This document shows, one piece after another, positions 52,635 to 64,000 of a stretch of DNA of 64,000 bases. Under the pieces are notes generated by a model. It did not search any database. It was given only the letters and a program-made list of their open reading frames with translations, and had not been told where the DNA came from. The stretch covers positions 37,301,548 through 37,365,547 of the forward strand of contig OY759265.1 of the NCBI GenBank assembly GCA_963662155.1, in the 5' to 3' direction. Position numbers and translations under genes: made by a program. How positions within the stretch are numbered: the stretch's first letter is position 1; every line of letters begins with the position of its first letter. This DNA comes from Lamellibrachia columna. Taxonomy: Eukaryota; Annelida; Polychaeta; Sabellida; Siboglinidae.

Positions 52635-53575
52635 AAGGTGGCTGGGGCGGCTAGCGTATTGGTTGATTTTTTTAAATTTTCATCTTCATAACATATACTG
52701 AACTAAATGTCAACACCACAAAAAATAACCTGGCACTAACGTCATATTTCGCCAATCCATCCTTTAAATAAAAATGCAGTCCTTTTGGAAATCCCCATGA
52801 GTTCCCGGAAAAGCGACAATGTTTCCATAGTAATGACTGCATGCGCTATTCAGGCAGCGCTACGATGTTCGAACTAGCTATATTCTTTCGCCGTGAAAGC
52901 GGACCACACCGTCTGCTAACTGTAGTGCTAGTACACATCAGTATTATATCTACCTAACTAAATCATGTACTTAAACCAGCAAATATCAGCGTTCAGTGAG
53001 TGTTGATGTCGTTTATCGTGCCTTTGACATGAATGGAAATGCAGACGTGTATGTGACCTGGTGACCCCGCAATATAACGGGCTGCGATATAAATGACCGT
53101 ACACACACGTTTGCTAGATCTAGGCTGGTGTAACCTGATACCATAGACGACAATACGTTACAAGTATAGATTCAAGGGCTATTGTAGTAGCAAATTAAGG
53201 GGACATGTTTTGTCAACAATACATAAAACACCAGTGAAAAACAGTAAATGTCAACACAAAAACAAGAATTTGTTGAGATTGTGTTTTCATTAATAACCAG
53301 GAAATGATGTTTAAAATATTGTTTGAAAAAAACTACAACACTCACGACATTGCAATTTTGCATATGAATGCATCTTACATGCACGCAATGTAATATAGCA
53401 GTAAATTACGATTGGTGAAGGGTTTGTGAAAAAAATACACTGTCACTTTATGCTGTCATTCAACTTTTGCTTAACTCATTCACGGTGGTGCAGCAGACAT
53501 AATTGGTGTATGTTAACCAAAATCTACCGTAAAGTTATCAGTTACACTGTCATGCTTATATGTCTGTCTCAAAAC
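52635..53575 (+). repeat. Dispersed repeat, copy B (upstream of MTFMT)
   Basis: The same order of blocks as copy A, but with about 225 bp extra at about 53240-53462, which may be a later insertion or a deletion in copy A. Confidence 0.85.
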
Positions 53576-53670
53576 GATTAAACTTCGTTTTTAGTGGCTA
53601 TTTTTTCACATTTACAAAAATGTTTTAAAAACCTTGTAACATAACCAAATAAATGAAAAACTCCAAATTT

Positions 53671-53738
<68 letters not shown>

Positions 53739-56050
53739 TTTCAACTACAATCTGTGAAGAAATGGTTAATTTATCTTTAAAACTTCTACTGAAACTAATC
53801 AATTCAAGACAACCATATAATAGCCACCCCAGCTACCACAACAACAGATATTTTGCATGTGTTTGCATGGGTATTCACCCACGTAATGCGTCAGCAGCCA
53901 GCATTTTGAAAGAAACATTCCCCTTCATCTACAGCCACCTGAATGCCGTGTTTGTGGGGAATTTTGTTTAATGTTACCCTACAGTGAACAATTCACATGC
54001 TGGTTCATTTCACGCTTGTTTGCATGGTGCCAGTATAGGTCACTGATCTCTCTACATCAAAGGCATGCCAACATAATTCTTAGATTTGCTTTGTTTTGGT
54101 TGCTACCCCCTAGCCTAAGCCTGCTCTCTTGAATCGACAATACACCCTCCTTCCCCTCTTAGCATGAAGTTCATATAATGAAAGACCACCCCTCCAACAG
54201 TAATAAGCATGGTTGTTTAGTATTGGCTAAGCATGCTACAAAATGGGGAGAAAGATTTGTTGAGAAGAAATGCCCAAGCCAAGGGCAAAGGTTATGTTAC
54301 GACACTAAAATTATACATTGGCTTGGGATCGTCACTTCGGCAAGTCATACAGCTACTCAGTCCTCTGCCAGCGTTAAACACTGTTTGTGGACTGACATTC
54401 TTTGTTATTTAATGTTTGTGACTTATGGTGATAATGTGACTTAAAGAAATATATAACTGCTTCTGAAGTTCTCTGAAGTTCTGACAATGACATATTGTCA
54501 CTCAAAGGTAATTGTTGATTGACAATCGTTGTTATTGTTTTCTCAGTTGTATTCTTGGACGTTTTGTGGTTGATAATTATTCTAGGCTTTCGACAGTTTC
54601 ATAGTTATTATTTCACTTGTAATACTCTCGAGCGTCAAATAAACGTATAGGCCAAATAACAGTATAGGGTGGCAAAACAGTCAAATTTAATAATAGTGTA
54701 GTGCTGAATAACAGTATAGGGTGGCAAATTGTTCAAAACAAATAATAGTATAGTGCAAAAAAGACATTAGTAGAATTGTCTTTTTTAGTGGCAAGGACAT
54801 CTTTCACCATTTTTACTTGACGTAAAGTCAAGGTGTCCCTAGAAACTATGCGGATTGCAGAGTATTTAGAGTTTTTCTGCCGTATATGCATAAACTTCGT
54901 GCATATTCGTGTCACCACAGATACAGTAGCCGCATTTTATATCTGAGAAAAACTGGTTCGTATGTTTTGCGTGGCTTATTGAAGTTATTCACAATGGCAA
55001 AAGCCACGTCTTTCGCTGCAAAGTTTGTGTGCATGCGAAAGCAAAGAATGTATTTGTCACCAGGAAGCTTACTATTTAGTAATTTTTTCTATTAGTTTCG
55101 AAGATGGCCGCTATGTCTTAGATGCTCATATACTGTGGTTGATTAAAAGACAAGCTGTAGTTTTTTCGGTGCAATATGGAACATGCCATAGATGTATATT
55201 ACTATATAGCCTGCCATTCCATTATCAGATACATTAATTTTTAGCGGGACTGGCAGATGAATAGAAACATTCACGTAAATGTAACATGGCACAATATACC
55301 TGTTACACTGGATAAAAACTGACTAGAAACAAACAAGAAGCAAACGCAATGTTGAATGTATTTGTGAATGTCGTGTAGGTTTGGCCATGGTTTCATTAGT
55401 TTGTATCACAGGCAACTGAATGGCATTTAATAAATGCCATTTATACTGATTGAGACTGGAATTATATAACTGAGTCTGTGTAAAGACTAATGCAAGGCAT
55501 CATCAGTTGAATCTTATTTTAGACTCTGTAGAATGCACATATACATCCCTACACCTTGTGTGACGAATAACGAGTGAACTGAAAGAGTGAGTATAACAGT
55601 ACTTCGTACAGCAAGTTTTGGACAAAGATTTCTTCACAGAACCAAAAAAACTTCTTAAAATAATTTTTCAATAGTAAATAAAAAAGGAGGCGTAGACAAA
55701 AAAGGAAGTGGGCGGGGATGAGAAACTAGTTTCTTTTTTTACTAGGCTTTATCACATTATTATGTCATGTTTTGCATTTTGACGTTTTGCCATCTTAGTG
55801 TCTGCTAAAAAGAATGGCTAAACAAAATCTGATTTGGCTAAAGAAAATTTGAACCTTTAGCCAAATTGGCTAAACAGATTTTAGGCCCAGTGCTAGCATA
55901 GAGAACGGTTGCTCTCCAAAAAAATTATAGGGATGCTTATTTGGCACTCAAGAGTATTGTTGCAAACATTTTTGAACTTTACGGCTAATTTTCAGTGGGA
56001 AATTGAAAATGAAAATTTTTATTTTCATCTCTGCTCTGGTTGTTCATGTG
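53576..56050. other. Intergenic, no gene seen
   Basis: Holds a (TA)n tract (about 53672-53735) and a local duplication around AACAGTATAGGGTGGCAAA (near 54659 and 54711). No coding or RNA feature recognised. Confidence 0.5.
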
Positions 56051-56059
56051 GGTGTTGGA

Positions 56060-56426
56060 TGTTTCGGCCCATAACGGGTTCGGTCCATGGGCCGAACCAT
56101 CCAACGGCACGACCGGTGAACCGTGAAGTGTTTTCGCTCGCATGGGCCGAACCATCCGTGTATGCAACCAGTTCCAGCAGGCTCCATGGACTGAAACGAC
56201 TAACGAATTGTAACTGTTAGTGAATCAAGTGTTGTAATTGCGAAATGTTATACGTTATTATGTTCGCTAGTTTCAAAGGTTTGCGTGTCTTAGCGAAATG
56301 TTGCTTATTCAGTTGAGTGTTGGAATTGCGAAATGTTTAAGTGGGTTAACGAAATGTCATATGCTACATTTCTGTCTTTATTAATAACTATCAATACATC
56401 ATTTTCCAACGCTACTACAACACGAC

Positions 56427-56459
<33 letters not shown>

Positions 56460-56975
56460 TAATAAAATAATGATCTAAACTGAAGTACGCTTTCTGTTAT
56501 TTTATTTATATTGAGCTACAATTATATAAATAGTTATAGATCATTATTATATTAGCGTGTGAACGTGTGCATAATGTTTTTGTGCGCAATCATAATAAGT
56601 ATTTTTTCCGAATCACGCTGTGGGCCGAAACTACTATTGTTAGAAATCAAATATTATGTCAACTGCTTTCTATTATTTTATTTATATTGCTATATTTCTA
56701 TAAATAGCTCTAGATTATTATATTGCGTATGTTTCTGTGCACAATCATAATTTCCGCCGCTTTGCCTTTCTTATTGATTCAGGCCGTGGGCCGAAACGAC
56801 TATTCTTAGATTTCCGCCGCTTAGATGTCCGCTACTAGAGTGGGCCGAATCGACCGTCGCTGAATTCAATAGCGACAGTGAAGTGGGCCGAACCGTCCGT
56901 GCGTGTGGGCCGAATCGACTAGGCCGAACCATCCGTCGGCGTGAGCCGAACCCGTCATGGGCCGAACCATCCGGA
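56060..56975. repeat. Irregular cluster of GGGCCGAA(C/T/A)C motifs
   Basis: About 11 copies of GGGCCGAAYCRWCCG-like words, e.g. GGGCCGAACCATCCG at about 56088, 56142 and 56958, spaced unevenly, some a few bases apart, others hundreds. A few are inverted (TTCGGCCCA at about 56063). They contrast with the AT-rich surroundings. Not a regular tandem array. Confidence 0.7.
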
Positions 56976-57029
56976 TGTCCACGAGATTACCAAAATAGTT
57001 TTTAATGTTAATGTTATTAGTTATAATAA

Positions 57030-58478
57030 GTGGATGGGATTCCTCCAAAATTACTAATGGAAACAGTAGAACAAATCAGTATACCACTTGCAAGAGTATT
57101 CAACTTGTCATTAAAAGAGGGAGTTGTTCCGTTTGAATGGAAAGAAGCAAACATCATACCATTATTTAAAAAGGGTTCGAGAAATAAGTCAGAGAATTAC
57201 AGACCAGTGAGTTTAACGTCAGTGATTTGTAAATTATTAGAAAGGTTAATTAAAGACCATATGGTGGAATTCCTCGTTAAGCATAAATTATTAAATTCAT
57301 CTCAACATGGATTCCTTAAAGCGAGGTCATGCTTAACAAATATGTTATGTTTTTTGGAAGAAATCACTAAGTGGATAGACGTGGGATCGCCAGTAGATAT
57401 TATCTACTTAGATTTTCAGAAAGCTTTTGACAAAGTGCCACATCAAAGATTACTACTTAAATTAAAAGCCCATGGTATCGGGGACAGCATAACTGACTGG
57501 ATAGAACAATGGCTGACTGACAGAAGACAACGAGTTGTAGTAGATGGAGAAGTTTCAAATTGGAAATCGGTTTTGAGTGGGGTACCTCAAGGATCAGTAT
57601 TAGGACCTATATTATTCTTAATTTATATCAATGACTTGGACGACAGTATAACAAGTAACGTACTGAAATTTGCGGATGACACAAAACTGTTTAGAAAGGT
57701 TAATACTGATGGTGATAAACAACATTTACAAAACGATCTAGACAGATTAGTGAAATGGTCTGAGAAATGGCAGATGTTGTTCAATTTTGGGAAATGTAAA
57801 TGCCTACATACAGGACATAGGAACTTGAATGTAAACTATAAAATGGGAGATACTGTTCTGGGTACTACTGTAAAAGAAAAGGACTTAGGAGTTACAATAA
57901 GCGCTGATATGAAAGTTTCAGAGCAGTGTGGTATTGCAGCTTCAAAGGGTAATCAAATTCTTGGATTGATTAGAAGAAACATAACATACAAGGGAAAAAA
58001 GTTAATTATACCTCTTTATAAAGCAATAGTTAGACCTCATTTAGAATACTGTATACAAGCATGGAGACCATATCGTAAGAAAGATATAGATACGCTTGAA
58101 CGCATACAAAGGAGAGCAACTAAAATTATTCCAGAACTGAGAGACCTTAGTTATGAAGAACGCCTGAAAGAATGTGGTTTAACAACTCTAGAGACAAGGA
58201 GGTTAAGAGGAGATCAGATTGAAGTTTTTAAGATATTGAATGGGTATGAAAATATTGATAGAAATATGTTTTTCTCACTCAAGAAGGATAGCAGAACTAG
58301 AGGACATGAGGTAAAATTAGTAAAGGATCAATGTAGATTGGACATCAGGAAGCACTCGTTCTCACAGAGGACAATAAATGAATGGAACAAATTGTCTACA
58401 GATTGTGTAACTGCTAGCAGCGTGAATATGTTTAAAAACAAGGTTGACACATATCTCAGGAGGGCGGGTTATAAGTAG
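57030..58478 (+). CDS. Reverse transcriptase, 482 codons, 5'-truncated
   Basis: Motifs: IIPLFKKGSRNKSENYRPVS, SQHGFLKARSCLTNML, IYLDFQKAFDKVPHQRL, SGVPQGSVLGPILFLIYIND and LKFADDTKLF (catalytic FADD intact). Then LGVTISADMKVSEQC and the C-terminal block TTLETRRLRGDQIEVFKILN. No stop interrupts it. The ATG at 57030 sits at the truncation point and is not a native start. Without an endonuclease it is not autonomous, but its condition implies recent insertion. Confidence 0.93.
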   Translation: MDGIPPKLLMETVEQISIPLARVFNLSLKEGVVPFEWKEANIIPLFKKGSRNKSENYRPVSLTSVICKLLERLIKDHMVEFLVKHKLLNSSQHGFLKARSCLTNMLCFLEEITKWIDVGSPVDIIYLDFQKAFDKVPHQRLLLKLKAHGIGDSITDWIEQWLTDRRQRVVVDGEVSNWKSVLSGVPQGSVLGPILFLIYINDLDDSITSNVLKFADDTKLFRKVNTDGDKQHLQNDLDRLVKWSEKWQMLFNFGKCKCLHTGHRNLNVNYKMGDTVLGTTVKEKDLGVTISADMKVSEQCGIAASKGNQILGLIRRNITYKGKKLIIPLYKAIVRPHLEYCIQAWRPYRKKDIDTLERIQRRATKIIPELRDLSYEERLKECGLTTLETRRLRGDQIEVFKILNGYENIDRNMFFSLKKDSRTRGHEVKLVKDQCRLDIRKHSFSQRTINEWNKLSTDCVTASSVNMFKNKVDTYLRRAGYK

Positions 58479-58567
58479 ATGAACATTGTTGGACTCTCGA
58501 TAAGCCAATGGCTTCCTTGTCCACTTGCCATCTGGGCCTTTGGCTTGGATGGCAAATCTTGTTAAAT
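57031..58567 (+). mobile_element. CR1/L2-like non-LTR element, 5'-truncated, RT intact
   Basis: Contains a 482-codon RT frame (57030-58478) and a 3' UTR ending in TTTGGCTTGGATGGCAAATC and TTGTTAAATC, a short terminal repeat typical of this group. The endonuclease half is missing. Confidence 0.93.
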
Positions 58568-59198
58568 CTATTTGATCAAGGCTATCATTTTAAATGGCTA
58601 ATACTGTTGAACTATTGAGACAACAAAAAATATACAAGTCAATACAATTTATATTATGTATATAATATTATGAATGTATAATGTAAAATTGAAATATTAA
58701 TGAAACTGTAATTACAAACTGACTCCGGCAATCGCGAACGATAATAGGGAACAACAAACGAAACATCAAATTGCGATGTGACTCTATTTGTGTATTAAAT
58801 GCTAAATAATTGAAATATTGTTTAACAAACTGAACTCATAATGTGATAAGCTATACTTACGCGTATGTTAGACATACTGCACAAAATCTTATCAGCTGGC
58901 AACCAGCAAGGTCGTCTGCTACCGATGCTTTAGAACGATTGGGGTATGCCGGAACGCGGCTCATTTAACGGACTAACGACACTCTGCGCTTCTGTGACTG
59001 CAGGGTAACAACAAAGATTGACAGTGAAATTATTGTTTTCATTATAAAACGTTTTTAGTTTAAAAAAAATTTAACGCACGAAATGTTTAATTGCATTGTA
59101 TATAATATTATATAAATAACTGAATGTTATATTTTCTAATATAGACGTAGTGCATAGCATTGAATAATTGATTATATGTATTCAACATAAATTTAGCA
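58568..59198. other. Spacer between two CR1-like copies
   Basis: AT-rich, no feature recognised. Confidence 0.5.
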
Positions 59199-59660
59199 AC
59201 TAAAATGATTCCAGAACTTAGAGACCTTAGTTATGAAGAACGCCTGAAAGAATGTGGTTTAACAACTCTAGAGACAAGGAGGTTAAGAGGAGATCAGATT
59301 GAAGTTTTTAAGATATTGAATGGGTATGAAAATATTGATAGAAATATGTTTTTCTCACTCAAGAAGGATAGCAGAACTAGAGGACATGAGGTAAAATTAG
59401 TAAAGGATCAATTTAGATTGGACATCAGGAAGCACTCGTTCTCACAGAGGACAATAAATGAATGGAACAAACTGTCTACAGATTGTGTAACTGCTAGCAG
59501 CGTGAATATGTTTAAAAACAAGGTTGACACATATATCAGGAGGGCGGGTTATAAGTAGGTGAACATTGTTGGACTCTCGATAAGCCAATGGCTTCCTTGT
59601 CCACTTGCCATCTGGGCCTTTGGCTTGGATGGCAAATCTTGTTAAATCTTGTTAAACTGA
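59199..59660 (+). mobile_element. Second copy of the CR1-like 3' end
   Basis: Repeats 58120-58567 with only a handful of substitutions over about 440 bp, including a 117-codon open frame. It ends with two TCTTGTTAAA units. A severe 5' truncation. Confidence 0.95.
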
Positions 59661-59699
59661 ATTGCATAAATCATACCAACACACATGGCTAGGGTTCAG

Positions 59700-59880
59700 C
59701 CTCCTGTTACGTTTCCCATTGGCGACCATGTTAATGTTTTGCACGATTAAAAGAAAACGGGACCATCAAAAATTCTGAAACTTCTTACCTGCCGTTGCCA
59801 TCATCTCACTGACAGCAAACTTGCCAATGTGCCTGGCTCAAATGCAGTTATGTAACACACCAGGAAATCTAACTGAGGCA
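59700..59880. mobile_element. Relative of the 27975 MITE
   Basis: The middle part (GGCGACCATGTTAATGTTTT … CAAAAATTCTGAAAC … GCCATCATCTCACTGACA) matches 28005-28110. The ends are diverged. Confidence 0.65.
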
Positions 59881-60295
59881 TGATCAAGCTAGCTTATAAG
59901 ATTACGATGTCGCAAATAAAAAATGGGTCCGTAAATGATCAGTCATCAGTGAAATACACATATGTTGCAATAAAAATTGCTCCTTTATTGTGGATCCTCG
60001 ATCCTTCTATGACCTTGTTCCAAGAGAACGTGACGTTACAAGACGCAGAATTCATGATTCTTGACAACAGTCCAAAATGAACACAAATAATTCCAAGAGG
60101 AAGTAAAATATATTAAATATAACATTTGCAAAATGTAACAATAGCTAGGCTACGTACTGCTTTACTGCTTACCTACACGTTCCTGACATGACATATTATT
60201 GATGCTTTTACGAATCCCTGATTATAATTTCTAATAATATATAAATGTTTATTTCTGAAGAAAAAAACCACATCCAATATATATGCATAAAAGAC

Positions 60296-60430
<135 letters not shown>

Positions 60431-60839
60431 ACACACACACACGCACGCACACAATGTTTTGCATTAAAAGTACGTCTGTGCGCCTCTGAAAATGTCCAAG
60501 ATATAACGACGGTATGTATGCCTACATAAGGTCACACATAGACTAGCTAGTAGAATTTGTTAGAATGGATCAACCATAACTTGTTAAATTAATCTACAAC
60601 TGAACAAATGTACTATATACTGTAGGAGGCTGTTTCACAGCCATGCATGGATAGAATACCAAGTCGACAAGGGCATAACATCACAGCCATACATAGATGT
60701 GAAAACATGCATGGTCAGCTGTATAATGCAACTTATATAATTAACCTAATCATAGTGTCATATGCCTTGTGATTGCTTACACTATTACAAGCCTACTAGC
60801 TGTTACTTAATTTTCATATAAATTGGTAAAAATAACGTT

Positions 60840-61573
60840 GGAGAAATCGAATATTCCACGACACCAAATTTCACCATACATCCGATCGACAAAATTTAAA
60901 AACAAAAGGATTTAGGGGTCATTGTAGACATAAAGCTGTCCTTTGAAGATCACATTAACCAAGTTGTAAATAAAGCAACAAAGATGACAAAAATAGTTCG
61001 TACAACTTGCCATTGTATAAAACAATGGTAAGAACGCATGTTTCCTACGCCATATCAGTATGGTACCCTTACAAAAACACACACATTATTGCAATAGAAA
61101 ATGTCCAAAAGAAGAGCTACCAAAGAATTACCAGGGATGAGCAACCTAACCTACAAAGAAAGACTAAATAAACTGAAACTACCCTCACTGGCTTAGAAAT
61201 TTTTACGAGGTGATATATGATTGAACTTTTTTAAATTATCCACAATATACATGACAACGAATCTGCACCTAAACTTTTAAAATGGTACAAAGCATCTTTC
61301 AGGACAGGGAACAGAGGCCACACACTAAAATTTTTCACTCAAAGAGCAAACACAAATATAAGGAAAAATGCTTTCCCACTCAGAGTGATGGAGCCTTGGA
61401 ACTCCATCCACGAAACAGTCATACAGGCAAAATCCATAAATTTATTTAAACACCGCCTAGATAAATTCTTGTCAAATCAGGCAATGTCATACAACTTTGA
61501 AGCACGTGTAAAAATTAGAACCGGAACTCTCAAACTATTTCTGCAGAATGACGAAGATCTGATCAATGAGGAG
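60840..61573 (+). pseudogene. Decayed jockey-like RT C-terminus
   Basis: KGFRGH… is followed, after frame changes, by VDIKLSFEDHINQVVNKATK, then HVSYAISVWYPYKN, then NTNIRKNAFPLRVMEPWNSI and SINLFKHRLDKFL. Several stops and frameshifts. Confidence 0.8.
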
Positions 61574-62111
61574 CAAAGCCCTGCATGGACTGGGCTTTGG
61601 GTCCAAGCCCGACCCGCAGGCCAGGCCTCTACATAATTTTGCAGGCCGGGTCGGGCCTGGGCCTACACATTGTGGGCCCGGGCCAGGCCTGAAAAAAATA
61701 AACACATCAGGCTTGGGCCGGGCCTGGGCCTAGTGTGAGCGGGCTGGGCCAGGCTTGGGCTGGGCTTGGACATAATAAAAATATTCATACAAAACCCAGA
61801 TTATAAATTTTTTTATTTATAAAAACTTATTATAAATTGTAATTCCGGTTAATGAATGCTTAAAATTATTTCTATAGTATTATATAGTTGCAAATTGAGA
61901 CCTTGCATGGAATTATAAATGACACTAGTGCTTTATACATTGGAATGCAGTTGAACCTCTTTTCAACAATGGGACTTCCTATGGTATCATTTTAATAATG
62001 TGCATGTTTTTACTAGAGACATTTCATATAAAATATATGCATAGTTGCATGCCCATATCTTTGTATTGTAATTCTTTAAACATGTACTGGCTTTCCAAGA
62101 CACTGTGATTG

Positions 62112-62281
62112 GAGTAGATTTAACAAGATTTAACAAGAGTTGCCATCCAAGCCAAAGGCCCAGATGGCAACAATGTTCATCTACTTATAACCCGCCCTCC
62201 TGAGATATGTGTCTATCTTGTTTTTAAACATATTCATGCTGCTAGCAGTTACACAATCTGTAGACAATTAAATTTGTTCCA
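62112..62281 (-). mobile_element. Third CR1-like 3'-end copy, inverted
   Basis: The reverse complement of the 3' end of the 57031 element (GATTTAACAAGATTTAACAA … CCAAGCCAAAGGCCCAGATG … ACCCGCCCTCCTGAGATATG). A small deletion removes the CTCGATAAGCC part. Confidence 0.92.
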
Positions 62282-62504
62282 TAGTGGCACTTGTTTCACT
62301 GGCTTCATCACAGTTAATGCATGTTTCCCATCATTCTTCTTCAGCTCAAACTTAACTTCCTATCCCTTAATCCGTGATGTCTAGACTCTGTAAACCGCAT
62401 ATTTTTGGCATGAATGTACCCTTTTGCATATAATGACCCCATACCAGGCCACTTAAGTTCACCTGGCTGGAAGCAGCCAGCCCCAAATATTTTCTTTAGA
62501 CATA

Positions 62505-62815
62505 TTCGCAGAGGCAATTAAGCCATGACTAACCATCAACTTAATGACCCTTTCACCAAACCAGTGGACATTCTATTGTCTAGGTCTTCCCTCCAAACAT
62601 TGCCCGCCTAAATGACCACGCTGCATGACCACTTCCCACTGCCCAGTAGTGCCAGTACCCATTACCCACCCCAGTTGGTAATTGGTATTTTTCAACTGTG
62701 TGAACTAGTGACTACTATTTAGTATCTACAATTTCCCCAGTACTGATTCATTCACACTTGTACTAATTCACACATGTCTCAACCTGATCTGTCTCAGGCT
62801 AGTGATTGCAGGCCT
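62505..62815. repeat. Core block shared with 26335-26535
   Basis: Contains CACCCCAGTTGGTA, TTCTATTGTCTAGGTC and CTCAGGCTAGTGATTG in the same order as in the 24-26.7 kb element. Confidence 0.7.
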
Positions 62816-63208
62816 GCTGGAAATATCACTGGGTGTCAGTGCCAGTGGGTGACATATAGTAGTAGCTATAGTACTAGCTACTAGCTAGACACGACTAAAC
62901 AACAACTGACATTAGTATTTCAGTAGTAAACATTATACAATGTTCATATATTATTATTTTTATTTATTAAAACAATAGGGCTTACCCGTCTTTGGCCCGC
63001 GGGTATGGGCCTGAAACTAGCGGGCCGGGCCGGGCCGGGCCTGGGCCAAACATTCACGGTCTGAGTCGGGCCTGGGCCTAAATTCTAGTATGCGGGCCTG
63101 GGCCGAGCCGGGCTTGAAAAATTGCTGCGGGCTTGGGCCGGGCCTGGACTCTAACTGCTAATTGCGGGCCGGGATTGGGCTCAAATCATAGGCCCGCGCA
63201 GGGCACTA

Positions 63209-64000
63209 ATACATACCAAAGCGATATTCGATCGCATGTTTGTAAAAAACATAGATCATTTATGCCATAGTGCGAATCACAGAGACAGCACAACGGGCAA
63301 CTTCACATTGCAGCCCGAGGCTGTCAATGGCTAATGTTTATTTTCTGTCAGTGTGATCCCAAACCAAAAACATGATTTTAATTTGTATCCCGTTGACATC
63401 AGCGAAGATATTTGCTGGTATGCAATAGTTCAACGAGGCACAATTGTAATTCTCATCAGTCGAAAATGCGTGTGATCACTGCGCGCCGTTGATTAGCAAA
63501 GAACTGCAGGTAAAGCCAACTGCTGCTTCGCCTTCGGGTGGCTGCTGCTGTAATTTGACGGCTAACCGTCATAGACCTCATATGTCAGTGTCACTACAGG
63601 GTAAATGCTGAGAGAAATGTTGTAAACTGACCTAAATTATTATGGCTTTTTGCCGACGGTTTTTCCAGCAGTTTGTACCTGAATGTGTTCCTTACATCAT
63701 TCTGCATAATATGTTCCAGTAAAAAGTTGATATATTCTTAAAAAAACATTGTGTTTTAGGCCACTTTTAATCAGTTTTACACATCAAAACAGCAGAACCG
63801 ATTACTTGATAAACATGGCGTGTGTACGATTTGCCCATTAGTCAAGCCTCGGTGCCATCAGAACCGCGAAGGCGGTGTTTGTGTGTATTGGGCATACAAT
63901 TACGCAACGTAAAAAATGAAGAGAAACATTTTTGAAAATAGGCTCCAAAAACGTTTCAAACAAAGAAATTCTAGAAAAAAAATGAAAACGTTCTCCACAG
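63209..64000. other. No gene seen
   Basis: Nothing recognised on either strand; a gene could begin beyond the window edge. Confidence 0.4.

Larger units (their letters stand above)
61574..63208. mobile_element. Putative hAT-like element with GGGCCTGGGCC-type ends
   Basis: The ends share AGCCCTGCATGG against its inverted counterpart (GTGCCCTGCGCGGG read inward from 63208). About 180-230 bp at each end is packed with GGGCCTGGGCCGGGC words in opposite orientations. The interior holds a block shared with 26335-26535 and a minus-strand CR1-like fragment. No matching 8-bp duplication found, so the exact ends are uncertain. Confidence 0.55.

Overview
The window is nuclear DNA of an invertebrate animal. 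The genes are split by phase-consistent introns, the DNA is AT-rich, and it holds non-LTR, Gypsy and hAT-like transposons, tRNA-derived SINEs and many minisatellites. The sequence alone does not fix the phylum; a marine invertebrate is a reasonable guess and nothing more.

Three host genes can be assembled exon by exon. (1) A 9-exon + strand gene (3310-22164) encodes a secreted-then-anchored type I membrane protein of 377 residues: signal peptide, a cysteine-containing ectodomain I do not recognise, one EGF-like domain, one transmembrane helix and a 27-residue tail. (2) A 5-exon + strand gene (promoter near 40596, CDS 41330-43207) encodes a 111-residue protein with four EF-hands. (3) A 10-exon - strand gene (52118-45402) encodes mitochondrial methionyl-tRNA formyltransferase (MTFMT), 391 residues. 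It begins with a mitochondrial presequence and carries the formyltransferase signature.

Layout. 0-3 kb: a broken reverse transcriptase, a 42-bp array and a SINE. 3.3-22.8 kb: gene 1, with introns full of transposon debris and large tandem arrays. 24.0-26.75 kb: a non-autonomous hAT-like element with TTAATT-rich ends. 27.4-39.1 kb: a three-level transposon nest, in which an RTE-type element sits in a Gypsy element that sits in a hAT-like transposon. TIRs and exact target-site duplications support the boundaries. 39.1-39.8 kb: a 47-bp array. 40.6-43.5 kb: the EF-hand gene. 44.8-52.4 kb: MTFMT. 53-64 kb: CR1/L2-like elements, a GGGCCGAA motif cluster, long TA tracts and a second hAT-like element with GGGCCTGGGCC-type ends.

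The most unusual signal is in gene 1. The boundary of its last intron and last exon has been tandemly amplified into an array of roughly 107 copies of a 32-bp unit (about 18.56-22.02 kb). Each unit carries a branchpoint-like CTCAT, a T-rich tract and CAG|AA, which is a complete 3' splice site. The last copy is the real acceptor of the transmembrane exon. Independently, the exon 3 donor lies in a 51-bp in-frame repeat present four times, giving four possible donors that add 17 residues each. Introns 4, 6 and 7 hold three more arrays. The gene may therefore make length variants and alternative C-termini, or the arrays may be neutral expansions the spliceosome tolerates; RNA data would decide.
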